DNA from: Streptococcus mitis | GTDB lineage: Bacteria > Bacillota > Bacilli > Lactobacillales > Streptococcaceae | DNA length: 64,000 nucleotides | Assembly: GCF_946190275.1 (NCBI RefSeq) | Contig: NZ_CAMHZQ010000007.1 | Location: 25,723-89,722, forward strand | Reading direction: 5' to 3' | Part shown: positions 1 to 8,514 of the stretch, in pieces | How positions within the stretch are numbered: the stretch's first letter is position 1 | Layout: every line of letters begins with the position of its first letter | Translations under genes and position numbers: made by a program | Notes under the pieces: generated by a model | What the model was told of the DNA's origin: nothing | Seen by the model: only the letters and a program-made list of their open reading frames with translations | The model's database searches: none

Positions 1-519
1 AATCTCACGACGTGTATTGTCCGCAAGGTCAGTAGGCGCCAAATCAAAGTAGCCACCCTTGTCATTCACTTCAAGCGTTGGGTCACCATTTTCATCCAAC
101 TTAAATAGGAAGAATTCTGGCTCTGGACCAAGGTTGAAAGATTTGAATCCTACTTCTTCCATGTGACGAAGAGCACGTTTCAAATTGCCACGAGGGTCAC
201 CCGCAAATGGTTCACCTTCTGTTGTATAGACATCACAGATCAAACCTGCAACACTTCCATTTTCATCTCCCCAAGGGAAGACTGTCCATGTATCCAAGTC
301 TGGGTACAAGTACATATCTGACTCATTGATACGTACAAAACCTTCAATAGAAGATCCATCAAACATCGCCTTATTTGACAAGACTTTATCTAACTGTTCA
401 TCTGTAGCAGGAATTTCGACGTTTTTCATGGTTCCCAAAATATCTGAGAACATGAGACGGATAAAGGTAACATTTTTTTCCTTGACTTCACGACGAATAT
501 CTGCAGCTGTGATTGGCAT
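1..519 (-). CDS. glnA: Glutamine synthetase, type I (N-terminal 173 residues; 3' end outside window)
   Basis: The translation begins [12 protein letters not shown] and continues through the beta-grasp domain into the start of the catalytic domain. It shows the DGSSIEGF motif near residue 55, the DTWTVFPW stretch and the metal-binding GPEPEFFLF segment, which carries the glutamate ligands. The enzyme joins ammonia and glutamate to glutamine using ATP. The gene lies 36 bp downstream of glnR with no terminator between them, so the two are probably one operon under the GlnR box at 971-989. The reading frame stays open to position 1, so the C-terminal two thirds, including the adenylate-binding loop, cannot be judged. 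The start is the ATG at 517-519, preceded by AAGGAGAAA. Confidence 0.96.
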   Translation of the reverse strand, partial: MPITAADIRREVKEKNVTFIRLMFSDILGTMKNVEIPATDEQLDKVLSNKAMFDGSSIEGFVRINESDMYLYPDLDTWTVFPWGDENGSVAGLICDVYTTEGEPFAGDPRGNLKRALRHMEEVGFKSFNLGPEPEFFLFKLDENGDPTLEVNDKGGYFDLAPTDLADNTRREI

Positions 520-555
520 GAGTTTTCTCCTTAATGTATGACTACTTGCGGTTGC

Positions 556-912
556 CTAACCGCGACCAAAAGGTGACCGTACTGAAGCAAAGCGACCCTG
601 TTGGAGGAGTTCATTGTGAAGTGCACGACGCACCTCAGTCTGACTCACCGCTTTCTTGGATTTCGCTTCACGTTCAGCATATTTTTTCTTAATGGCAGCG
701 ATATTATAACCTTCAGAGATATAATCTTTGATTTCAAGCAGACGATCCATGTCATTCAAGGAATACATGCGACGGTTTCCTTCGTTTCGATCAGGTTTAA
801 TCAACTCTTGATCTTCATAATAACGAATCTGACGCGCCGATAGATCGGTCAACTTCATAACACTGCCGATAGGAAAAACAGCCATATTTCGGCGAAATTC
901 TTTTTCCTTCAT
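556..912 (-). CDS. glnR: Nitrogen-metabolism repressor GlnR (MerR family)
   Basis: This 118-residue protein has a MerR-type winged helix at about residues 14-80, including the SARQIRYYEDQELIKP recognition segment and NRRMYSLNDMDRLL. Its short C-terminal tail ends in SVRSPFGRG. In Firmicutes GlnR represses glnRA and glutamine uptake genes when nitrogen is plentiful, in concert with feedback-inhibited glutamine synthetase that binds this tail. The gene is first in the glnRA operon and is preceded by a consensus promoter and a perfect GlnR operator, so it represses itself. Length and order match the streptococcal glnRA locus. Confidence 0.96.
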   Translation of the reverse strand: MKEKEFRRNMAVFPIGSVMKLTDLSARQIRYYEDQELIKPDRNEGNRRMYSLNDMDRLLEIKDYISEGYNIAAIKKKYAEREAKSKKAVSQTEVRRALHNELLQQGRFASVRSPFGRG

Positions 913-935
913 TTACAATTTCCTTCTTTCTGTCT

Positions 936-964
936 ATTATAGTCTAAAAAAAGACAAACGTCAA
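936..964 (-). promoter_or_regulatory. glnRA promoter
   Basis: Read leftward, a -35 TTGACG (959-964) and a -10 TATAAT (936-941) are separated by exactly 17 nt. The -10 lies 24 nt upstream of the glnR start. The GlnR operator sits immediately upstream of the -35. Confidence 0.85.
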
Positions 965-970
965 TTGATA

Positions 971-989
971 ATGTTATAAAATGTAACAT
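971..989. promoter_or_regulatory. GlnR operator (perfect consensus)
   Basis: ATGTTATAAAATGTAACAT fits the known GlnR box ATGTNA-N7-TNACAT at every fixed position. It ends 6 bp upstream of the glnRA -35 and touches the stop codon of the next gene upstream, so the operator is packed against that gene's end. Confidence 0.9.
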
Positions 990-1516
990 TATTTTTCTTT
1001 TTTCTCTAAAAAGAGACGAATACGGTCAATATCGTAATTTACGAGAATTGCGACAAAAACTCCCATGAACGTTTCGGATACACGCGCAAACACGTACAAA
1101 ATTGTCTCTCCACTCGGAATCGATAGAGTAATGATTAACATAGCCGCTACACCACCTATAACACCTGCTTTATTATTCATGGCTACGTTTGTCATAATGG
1201 TTAACATGGTGCAGATGGGGACAACTACCAAGGTCACCCAAAAAGCTTCGTGGAAAAAGGTATTTAATAGGAAGAAGAGGAGGGCATAGAGACCACCGAT
1301 ACTATTTCCTAGAATACGCGAAGTCCCAAAGTGGACACTCTTATCAAAACTCTCCCTCAGACTAAAAACGGCTGTCAAAGCACCGATTTGAAGACCTTTC
1401 CAGCCAAAAAAGCCAAAAATCAAGAGAACTAGAAAAACAGCAATACCTGTTTTAAAGGTTCGCATACCAAGTTTAAACTGGGATTTATCGAATTTATATT
1501 TTTTAAAATAACTCAT
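989..1516 (-). CDS. Aromatic acid exporter family (ArAE/FUSC-like) membrane protein
   Basis: This 175-residue protein has four to five hydrophobic segments: about residues 24-45, 48-60, 75-90, 93-115 and 118-165. The signature GLQIGALTAVFSLRESFDKS follows the first, and a basic tail RLFLEKKEK ends the protein. This matches the small N-terminal membrane domain of the ArAE_1/YgaE group (DUF939), proposed to export aromatic acids. The substrate here is unknown and the assignment is by family resemblance only. The gene lies between pgk and glnR in the same direction, and its stop codon overlaps the GlnR box. Confidence 0.7.
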   Translation of the reverse strand: MSYFKKYKFDKSQFKLGMRTFKTGIAVFLVLLIFGFFGWKGLQIGALTAVFSLRESFDKSVHFGTSRILGNSIGGLYALLFFLLNTFFHEAFWVTLVVVPICTMLTIMTNVAMNNKAGVIGGVAAMLIITLSIPSGETILYVFARVSETFMGVFVAILVNYDIDRIRLFLEKKEK

Positions 1517-1603
1517 AATCTCAACTTTCTATTTCCATTTTATCATAAATCGGTGATTTTTATGAGTAATAGTTGAGAGGAAGCGTTTTTATTTTAAGCA
1601 AAA

Positions 1604-1631
1604 GAAAAGAGGAATTTTCATCCCTCTCTTC
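1604..1631 (-). terminator. Terminator downstream of pgk
   Basis: A hairpin pairs GAAAAGAGG (1604-1612) with CCTCTCTTC (1623-1631), and both flanks are rich in A and T. It lies 21 bp past the pgk stop codon and could work in both directions. Confidence 0.65.
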
Positions 1632-1651
1632 TTTTATTTGTTTATAAAATC

Positions 1652-2848
1652 TTATTTTTCTGTCAAGGCTGCAAGTCCTGGAAGAACTTTACCTTCAAGA
1701 AGTTCCATTGAGGCTCCACCACCAGTAGAGATCCATGAGAACTTATCTGCACGTCCAAGGTTGATTGCTGCGGCAGCTGAGTCACCACCACCGATGATTG
1801 ATTTAACGCCTGGTTGTTTCACGATAGCGTCCATCACACCGATTGTACCAGCTTGGAAGTCTGGGTTTTCAAATACACCCATAGGTCCGTTCCATACAAC
1901 TGTTTTGGCACCAGTCAAAGCTTCGTCAAATTTAGCGATAGATTTTGGACCGATGTCAAGACCAAGGAAGCCTTCAGAAACTGCTTCACCTTCAGTGTCA
2001 CGCACTTCAGTGTAGCCAGCAAATGCGTTAGCTTCTTTTGAGTCAACTGGCAAGATCAATTTGCCGTTTGCTTTTTCAAGAAGAGCTTTCGCAACATCCA
2101 ATTTGTCTTCTTCTACAAGTGAGTTACCGATTTCGATACCTTGTGCTTTGTAGAATGTGTAAGTCATACCACCACCGATAAGGACTTTATCAGCTTTTTC
2201 AAGCAAGTTTTCGATAACACCGATCTTGTCTGAAACTTTTGAACCACCAAGAATCGCTACGAATGGACGTTCTGGAGTTTCAACTGCTTCTTGGATGTAG
2301 GCAATTTCGTTTTCAAGAAGGAAACCAGCAACTGCTTTTTCAACGTTTGCTGAGATACCAACGTTAGATGCGTGTGCACGGTGAGCTGTACCGAATGCAT
2401 CGTTTACGAAGATACCATCTCCAAGTGATGCCCAGTATTTACCAAGTTCAGGATCATTTTTAGATTCTTTTTTGCCGTCAACATCTTCGTAACGAGTGTT
2501 TTCAACCAAAAGAACTTGTCCATCTTTAAGAGCGTTGATAGCTGCTTCCAATTCAGCACCACGAGTTACACCCGGGAACACAACATCTTGACCAAGTTTT
2601 GCTGCCAAATCTGCTGCTACAGGAGCAAGTGATTTACCAGCTTTATCAGCTTCTTCTTTCACACGTCCAAGGTGAGAGAAAAGAATTGCACGTCCACCTT
2701 GTTCGATAATGTACTTAATAGTTGGAAGAGCTGCTGTGATACGGTTGTCGTTAGTGATTACGCCATCTTTCAATGGTACGTTGAAGTCAACACGAACGAG
2801 GACTTTTTTACCTTTCAAGTCAACGTCTTTAACAGTAAGTTTTGCCAT
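1652..2848 (-). CDS. pgk: Phosphoglycerate kinase
   Basis: The 398-residue product matches the usual length. It shows the N-terminal RVDFNVP substrate motif (residues 19-25), the SHLGR loop, ENTRYED, the nucleotide-domain segment [10 protein letters not shown] and the C-terminal GGGDSAAA phosphate-binding motif. It transfers the acyl phosphate of 1,3-bisphosphoglycerate to ADP in glycolysis, in the cytosol. Codon use is strongly biased, as expected for a highly expressed glycolytic gene. It has its own extended -10 promoter and a downstream hairpin, so it is probably monocistronic. RBS: AAAGGGG upstream of the ATG. Confidence 0.98.
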   Translation of the reverse strand: MAKLTVKDVDLKGKKVLVRVDFNVPLKDGVITNDNRITAALPTIKYIIEQGGRAILFSHLGRVKEEADKAGKSLAPVAADLAAKLGQDVVFPGVTRGAELEAAINALKDGQVLLVENTRYEDVDGKKESKNDPELGKYWASLGDGIFVNDAFGTAHRAHASNVGISANVEKAVAGFLLENEIAYIQEAVETPERPFVAILGGSKVSDKIGVIENLLEKADKVLIGGGMTYTFYKAQGIEIGNSLVEEDKLDVAKALLEKANGKLILPVDSKEANAFAGYTEVRDTEGEAVSEGFLGLDIGPKSIAKFDEALTGAKTVVWNGPMGVFENPDFQAGTIGVMDAIVKQPGVKSIIGGGDSAAAAINLGRADKFSWISTGGGASMELLEGKVLPGLAALTEK

Positions 2849-2884
2849 GTTACAAAAACCCCTTTATTTATTTTATTCGAAACT

Positions 2885-2890
2885 ATTATA
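2885..2890 (-). promoter_or_regulatory. pgk promoter (-10, extended)
   Basis: TATAAT preceded by TGA (extended -10, TGnTATAAT) lies about 36 nt upstream of the pgk ATG. No good -35 hexamer is visible at 17 nt. The promoter lies in the 89-bp gap after the endoglycosidase stop codon. Confidence 0.7.
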
Positions 2891-2937
2891 TCACACTTTG
2901 GAAATATAAGGAAAGATTTCACAAGATTTTTCGATAT

Positions 2938-5900
2938 TTAATCTTCATCTTCTTTTTTCTGTTTCAATGTCAAGGCTAAACTAGCAAGACCAAGACTTGC
3001 CAATCCTGCTATTAGGGCTTCATTGGCATCAGCAGTTCCTGTATTTGGCAATTGTTTGCCTGCTTCTTCTGATTTAACTGCTGTATTTTGGGCTAGTTTT
3101 TCTTGTGTAGGCGCTACTGCTGGTTCAGTTTTTACTTTTGTTCCAATTTCAACAATTTCTGGAATCGCCTCTTGGATGACTTCTGTTGAACGAAGACGAC
3201 GCTGACCGTTTTCATCAACTTCAAAGACATGTCTCAACAGACCATCTCGTCCCTGTATGATGACTCGTTGTTCCCCAACTAGCATCTCAGCATTTTCATG
3301 CTCTTGACGGTCAAAGGCAACCTTTTCCTCTTGAACTTCCAATTTAGGAGCCTTTTGTTGATCAGAAGCCGGTTGATTAGTAGGTTTTGGAAGGTCTGTG
3401 TTTTGTGGTGCTGGATTGGCAGGAATGAGACCAGTACCTACTTCTACGATTTCAGGGCTTGCTTCTTTCAAAACTTCTGTAGCGCGAAGCGTACGATTGC
3501 CTTGACTATCTACTTCAATCAAACGGCGAATTTGCCCCTCAACTCCTGCTTGGACAAGTTGACGTTGACCGACTGGGAGATTTGGATTTGGACGTTCTTG
3601 GTGTTCGAAGGCAATACTTGTCTCTTCGACTTCTAATTTCGGAGTATCCACAACCAAATTCTTGACACCTTCAGCCGGTTCCTTGCTTGAAATAACTTTT
3701 TCTACCGGTTTAGCAGGTTGTGGTTTTTCAGCAGATTCATAAACAAAGGCATAATGAGTAAAGTGTGGTGCTGTAAAGATGACATGATTATCCGTTTGTT
3801 CAAAAGCCAATTCTACAGCTTCTTTACCTTCAGGTAAGAAGAAGACTTTCTTCACTTTTTTATCTTTTTCAATTGGAATTTTCACAATAGAAGCGTAAGA
3901 GAGATCAACGTCTTGGCCTTTTTCATCTAGACCTTCTATTTCAAAGACATGAGCATCTTCTCCAGCAAAGTATTTCTTCTCTTCAGCACTTGCTTGAACA
4001 CGCTCTACTTTTAAGCCCTTGATAACAGTCTTCTCTTTATTTGAGAAGTGTACTTCAACACCTGTTTTACTATCAGAAAATACTGCTGGCTTGTCTTCTT
4101 TCAATAAAGCAACCAGATCTTTCAGACTCTGTTTTGCTGTTGCAAGCTCTTCTGGACTCAAATCTACTTTTTCAACCAAGGCCTTGTTTTTCTCAAGAAG
4201 CGGAGCTAGGGCAGAACCTGAAGGATGGTTTGGTTTGGCAGCCAAGAGTTCTTGAGCCTCACCTGTTAAGCGATCAAGTTCTGTCTTTTCTTCCGTAAAT
4301 TTCTCTTGACCATTCAAGGCTTTATGAGCTTCTGTCAATTTATTAAGTCGGTCATTAACTTGATCTTGGGTGCTAGTTTCATGGTCTTTCAACACTTGTT
4401 CAGCCGCTTCAATTGCTTTCAAGAAGGCTTCTTTTACTTCTGGTGAAGCAAAGTTATAGACCACCTTGTTCTTAGCTGCTTCAACTTCTGCTAATTTTTG
4501 TTTGAGGTACTCATCGTTCAATGCTGCTTTTGGAGATACCAAAACATCAAAGTTGACTTCATGACCTTGGTAATGAAGCGTCAAGGTTTGACGACCAGTC
4601 TTTTGAGCATCATAACCAGTAATTTCAACTCCCTCATCAGTAAAGGAATGTTCTTCCATAGTGTCATTGCTATAAGCCACTGCAAAGCGTCCTTCAGACA
4701 AGTCTAAGCTATCACCAACTAGGTAATCTTTTTTCGGTTCCTGACTTACTTCAATTCCCAAAATAGTTTTCGGACTTGCTTCATCTTGACTAGTAACAGT
4801 CACTGATAAATTAGCATGTACCGGTTGCCCCAAATATTGTAAAGTAAGATTTTGTTCTCCCTTATGATGCGTATCAAAACCTGATACTGATACACCCGCG
4901 TGAGTTAGGCGAATAAGTTCGTCCTCAGCTCCACCTTCGTACTGAACTCGAAGAACACCACCTCTAAAGTCCAAATCCTCCCCTTCGGCGTAGCTTGTTT
5001 TCTTAGGTCCTGTTTCTAGGCTGACTGACTTGATTCTTCTGTCATCTTTTGGAACGGAAACTGCTAGGACATTACTAATTTCCTTGCCTGGCAACTGGGT
5101 ACGATAGTAAAGAAGACCAGATTGATTTGTCAAATCCAATGGTGAACTTGCTAGCTCTCCTCCAACTTCACTCTTCAAGGTTGCAAGCGGAGTTTGAGAA
5201 TTTGGATTGTCATAAACAGTAATGGTAGCTCCAGCTGGTACGTCTGCAAAGCCAACTTGTACCTTGTTATTGCCTAAAGTACGAGCTGCAGCCTTGGCCA
5301 TCGGAATATTGACACTTTCTGTATCAAGCTTTTCATACATTTTCCAGTTATAGATACGAATAGCCTTCCATGGAGTTCCATTGTCAGATGTAACGACATT
5401 CAAGCGCCAATCTTGAGCTGTGATAGGTTTATCAAGGGTAATATCTGTAACATGGGCTTTATTGCCACGAACTTCCTTAGCCAACTTCCATTGACCATCC
5501 GCATCTTTATAATAAAGATCAAAGTCTTTGGTGTTCATCAAACCGTCGTTTACAGATTCTCCACCAGCTCCAGCATGGTCCATCACCCATCTAACAACTG
5601 TACGTGGCTGGGTCAAACGAATATCCACACTACCACTTAACTGTCCAGAAGACCACTTGTCTGAAAGACTGGTAATGGTACCATTCAACATACCTTCAAT
5701 ACCTTCTCCACCTTCAGTCTTAGGGAAAGTACTATCAATAACTGTTGCACCTGGAACGATATTTTCAGCTAGTGGTTTTGGTAGGCTGGTATCTTTTACA
5801 GTCATGCCCCAATCAAAGGTTGTAGTCGCAGCTTCTGAACGAACTCCATTTTTACCGACTGCTACAACCTTCAGTTCTTGAGTTGTACCTTGAGCACTTG

Positions 5901-8211
5901 CTGAGCGGCTAACTTTTGGTAGATAAATAGTTGTAGAAGATGAGCCAGTTAGTAATTTCCAGCTGTCTCCATCTTTTTCGTAAACTTCATAGAAATCTGC
6001 ATCCTTGTTGCCTTTAAATTGCACAACTGCTTCCGCTTCTTGGGCATTTTTAAGGACTTGTTTGGCTACAGCTACTGTGGTTGGTGCCTGAGGAGCATCT
6101 TGATTATTGCTGATGGTCAATTGCCCCAGGTTAAATTGATAATATTTTAGGTCTTTATCATTTTCAAAATACAGTTTAATACCGTAAATTGTTTTACCTG
6201 CTAAGGCACTCAAATCAAAATCATCGGTAGTCCAGTTATCTGAAACTGTCAATTCTTTACGGGCAGCTTCATCACCGTAGGTATAATCTTTCTTGGTTGC
6301 AAATTCTACATAAACCTTGGTTCCTTTGCCTCCTTTATGGGCAACATGCAATTTGGTGGTATCTGTCACCTTCAAGCGAGTAGAGTACAAATTCACATCT
6401 TGCTTGGTCGCACCTGAAAGATCCCCTGCAAATTTGAGAGAAGTTCCACCATTATAAGCATCTTCAAAATCATAGCTTGCTTTCAACTTATCACCAGTTG
6501 ATTTTTGCCACCAGCGCCATGTTGGAAGAACACCTGAAACTGAACGGTAATTCCACTCAGAATCCTTAGAAACCTTACCATCTACAAACCATTTTCTACC
6601 ATGACCTGTATTAAAAGAGGTAGTAAAAGTATTACCTACTGCTGGCGTGCGGTCCGCAACTAGGTTAGCAATCCCATACCAATCTTTATCACCTGGTTTT
6701 TGGCCAGTAGGATCACCTTGGTAACCTGTAAAGAAAATATCTTCATTCTTATGATAATCTTCACCAGTTTTTCCTAAACTTGTAATGGTATCTGGGGCGA
6801 ACAAACCAAGAGAAAGGCGTAATTTCCCATTTTCATCTAAAATGTCATTCCATTTGACCTTGGTCTTGTAGGAACCACCCTGTTGCAATTCCAAACCTGC
6901 AAATACGTCATAAGGATTACGGCCAATCCAGTTGGCAGTTGTAATAGTGTAATCATTCTTATCCTTATCCCAGTTAAAGTTAGCAAAGAAGTTATCTGCT
7001 GGAACCTTATCTCCTTCTGGTTGCATGAATTGGTAGTTGTATTCTCCCAAACCATCTTGGTGGTAACGTCCATAGTTATAAGTCATGGCATCGTACCAAG
7101 AATACTTGATTGGATGGTTTACCTTAGCAGCATATTCCTTGGTATAGAGCATAAACTGGCGCATCTTTTCTCCAAGAGGTTCAACCAAATCCCCAGTTGT
7201 TTCTTGGTTAATGAAATAGCCATCATAGCCATAATACTTAGCCATATCCACCAATTTACGGGCAATTGGGAAGCTACCATCTGGGTCTTGCTTCAAAGCT
7301 TCAGCGAATTTTTCTTGATCTGCAATACTATTAGACCAGTTAAAGAAGAGTGTACCATATACAGGCACCCCGTTACGGTGACCTGCATCAATAATGTCAG
7401 GAGTTGGTACGAGACCTTCCCAGAAGACCATTGAATCTAGATATTGCCAATAGTCAAAAGCATAGGCCTTGAACTCTTCTCCACCAACAGAAGCATGATC
7501 TTTTGCTTTAGAATTGGTGTTTGATAGGGCTTGAACTTTTGCTTCCTTGCTAGCTTTTTCATTGACCAAATGACCTGTCCGACGTGAAGCGAGGGCAACA
7601 GATCCGCGGTTAATAGCATCATCTTCACGAGCACCTGGTTCCCATTTTAACAATTCTTCCCAAGAATTAAATTTGATTTCCTTTGGTTTTAATGTTTTTT
7701 CTGTATTTTTAGGGACATCTGGCTGGACTTCTTTCTCAGTCTTATTAGCTTCTGCTGCTTGCTTAGACTCATCTCCTTGGCTAGTTGCTTCAGGTTTTGC
7801 TTCTATTTCCTTGTCAGACTTAGGTTTTGCTTCTGCAGATGGTGTTTCTGCAGCCACCTCACTTGCTTTTTCCTCTGGTTTAGCTGCGCTAGCTGCTTCT
7901 GCGGTTTCAGTAGTTGCAGCTTCATTGCTTGCTGGCGAAGCAGTTTCAGATGCTGTCGCTACTCCTTCTGCCTTTTCTGGCTTATTTTCTCTAGCATGTT
8001 CTCCTTCATGCTGCTTGTCAGCTTCATTAGTTGGATGCTCACTCTCTCCTGAAACAAGCGCTGTATTGGCTCCATTATTTTCAGGAACTACCGTTTCTTC
8101 AGCCAAGGCTGGACCAGCAAATAAAACAGCCCCAATCATCAGCGAGCAAGCTCCTACTGATAACTTACGAATACTGTAACGACAACGTCTTTCAAAAAAT
8201 GGATTCTTCAT
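2938..8211 (-). CDS. endoD: Wall-anchored endo-beta-N-acetylglucosaminidase (GH85, EndoD-like)
   Basis: This 1757-residue surface enzyme begins with a YSIRK-type signal peptide (RYSIRKLSVGACS, about residues 9-40), then a low-complexity Ala/Glu-rich linker to about 190. The GH85 catalytic domain follows, with the motif YDGYFINQETTG. I place the catalytic pair at Asn335 and Glu337, counted from the start codon. After it come carbohydrate-binding-like beta-sandwiches, a discoidin-like module (about 810-965), two bacterial Ig-like modules (about 1057-1228), a helical FIVAR-like region and two G5 domains (about 1527-1690). The sorting signal is LPNTG near 1721, with a hydrophobic stretch and KQKKEDED tail. 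GH85 enzymes cut the chitobiose core of N-glycans, so it should deglycosylate host glycoproteins at the cell surface. RBS GGAGGA precedes the ATG. Confidence 0.93.
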   Translation of the reverse strand: MKNPFFERRCRYSIRKLSVGACSLMIGAVLFAGPALAEETVVPENNGANTALVSGESEHPTNEADKQHEGEHARENKPEKAEGVATASETASPASNEAATTETAEAASAAKPEEKASEVAAETPSAEAKPKSDKEIEAKPEATSQGDESKQAAEANKTEKEVQPDVPKNTEKTLKPKEIKFNSWEELLKWEPGAREDDAINRGSVALASRRTGHLVNEKASKEAKVQALSNTNSKAKDHASVGGEEFKAYAFDYWQYLDSMVFWEGLVPTPDIIDAGHRNGVPVYGTLFFNWSNSIADQEKFAEALKQDPDGSFPIARKLVDMAKYYGYDGYFINQETTGDLVEPLGEKMRQFMLYTKEYAAKVNHPIKYSWYDAMTYNYGRYHQDGLGEYNYQFMQPEGDKVPADNFFANFNWDKDKNDYTITTANWIGRNPYDVFAGLELQQGGSYKTKVKWNDILDENGKLRLSLGLFAPDTITSLGKTGEDYHKNEDIFFTGYQGDPTGQKPGDKDWYGIANLVADRTPAVGNTFTTSFNTGHGRKWFVDGKVSKDSEWNYRSVSGVLPTWRWWQKSTGDKLKASYDFEDAYNGGTSLKFAGDLSGATKQDVNLYSTRLKVTDTTKLHVAHKGGKGTKVYVEFATKKDYTYGDEAARKELTVSDNWTTDDFDLSALAGKTIYGIKLYFENDKDLKYYQFNLGQLTISNNQDAPQAPTTVAVAKQVLKNAQEAEAVVQFKGNKDADFYEVYEKDGDSWKLLTGSSSTTIYLPKVSRSASAQGTTQELKVVAVGKNGVRSEAATTTFDWGMTVKDTSLPKPLAENIVPGATVIDSTFPKTEGGEGIEGMLNGTITSLSDKWSSGQLSGSVDIRLTQPRTVVRWVMDHAGAGGESVNDGLMNTKDFDLYYKDADGQWKLAKEVRGNKAHVTDITLDKPITAQDWRLNVVTSDNGTPWKAIRIYNWKMYEKLDTESVNIPMAKAAARTLGNNKVQVGFADVPAGATITVYDNPNSQTPLATLKSEVGGELASSPLDLTNQSGLLYYRTQLPGKEISNVLAVSVPKDDRRIKSVSLETGPKKTSYAEGEDLDFRGGVLRVQYEGGAEDELIRLTHAGVSVSGFDTHHKGEQNLTLQYLGQPVHANLSVTVTSQDEASPKTILGIEVSQEPKKDYLVGDSLDLSEGRFAVAYSNDTMEEHSFTDEGVEITGYDAQKTGRQTLTLHYQGHEVNFDVLVSPKAALNDEYLKQKLAEVEAAKNKVVYNFASPEVKEAFLKAIEAAEQVLKDHETSTQDQVNDRLNKLTEAHKALNGQEKFTEEKTELDRLTGEAQELLAAKPNHPSGSALAPLLEKNKALVEKVDLSPEELATAKQSLKDLVALLKEDKPAVFSDSKTGVEVHFSNKEKTVIKGLKVERVQASAEEKKYFAGEDAHVFEIEGLDEKGQDVDLSYASIVKIPIEKDKKVKKVFFLPEGKEAVELAFEQTDNHVIFTAPHFTHYAFVYESAEKPQPAKPVEKVISSKEPAEGVKNLVVDTPKLEVEETSIAFEHQERPNPNLPVGQRQLVQAGVEGQIRRLIEVDSQGNRTLRATEVLKEASPEIVEVGTGLIPANPAPQNTDLPKPTNQPASDQQKAPKLEVQEEKVAFDRQEHENAEMLVGEQRVIIQGRDGLLRHVFEVDENGQRRLRSTEVIQEAIPEIVEIGTKVKTEPAVAPTQEKLAQNTAVKSEEAGKQLPNTGTADANEALIAGLASLGLASLALTLKQKKEDED

Positions 8212-8246
8212 TTTCTCCTCCTAAAAGATTGATTTTGTTGTACAAA

Positions 8247-8260
8247 AGAAAGCGCTTAAC
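8247..8260. promoter_or_regulatory. Candidate catabolite-responsive element (cre)
   Basis: AGAAAGCGCTTAAC differs at one position from the core of the CcpA site TGWAARCGYTWNC. It lies 36 bp upstream of the endoglycosidase start, where a bound CcpA would block transcription of this glycan-degrading gene. Confidence 0.5.
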
Positions 8261-8442
8261 TTTCTTTATAAAATTTTTATCCCAATCACAGGGACCAAGA
8301 TAATTCCTCCCTCATTTTAAAATATTTCTTTTAAATGTCAATATATAAAAGGAAATACCTATATCTAGGTTAGAAATTGGTAAAATTAATATAATTAAGG
8401 CCCATTCTAACGAATTTTCTTTCTAAAATCTTAGCTTAACAC

Positions 8443-8471
8443 TTGTTAGATTTACTTTTATCCTTTAAAAT
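8443..8471 (+). promoter_or_regulatory. nptA promoter
   Basis: TTGTTA (8443-8448) and TAAAAT (8466-8471) are spaced by 17 nt. The start codon follows 43 nt later, with a strong CGGAGGAAAAA ribosome site. Confidence 0.65.
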
Positions 8472-8514
8472 AGAATAGGAGAAATTCCGTTATTATTTTT
8501 CGGAGGAAAAAGAA

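Larger units (their letters stand above)
8212..8514. other. Intergenic region between divergent endoD and nptA
   Basis: This 303-bp AT-rich spacer separates two divergent genes. It holds the endoD ribosome site, the candidate cre, a poor TATAAA box for endoD around 8270, and the nptA promoter (8443-8471). I see no small ORF or RNA in the remaining part (about 8290-8440). Confidence 0.6.
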
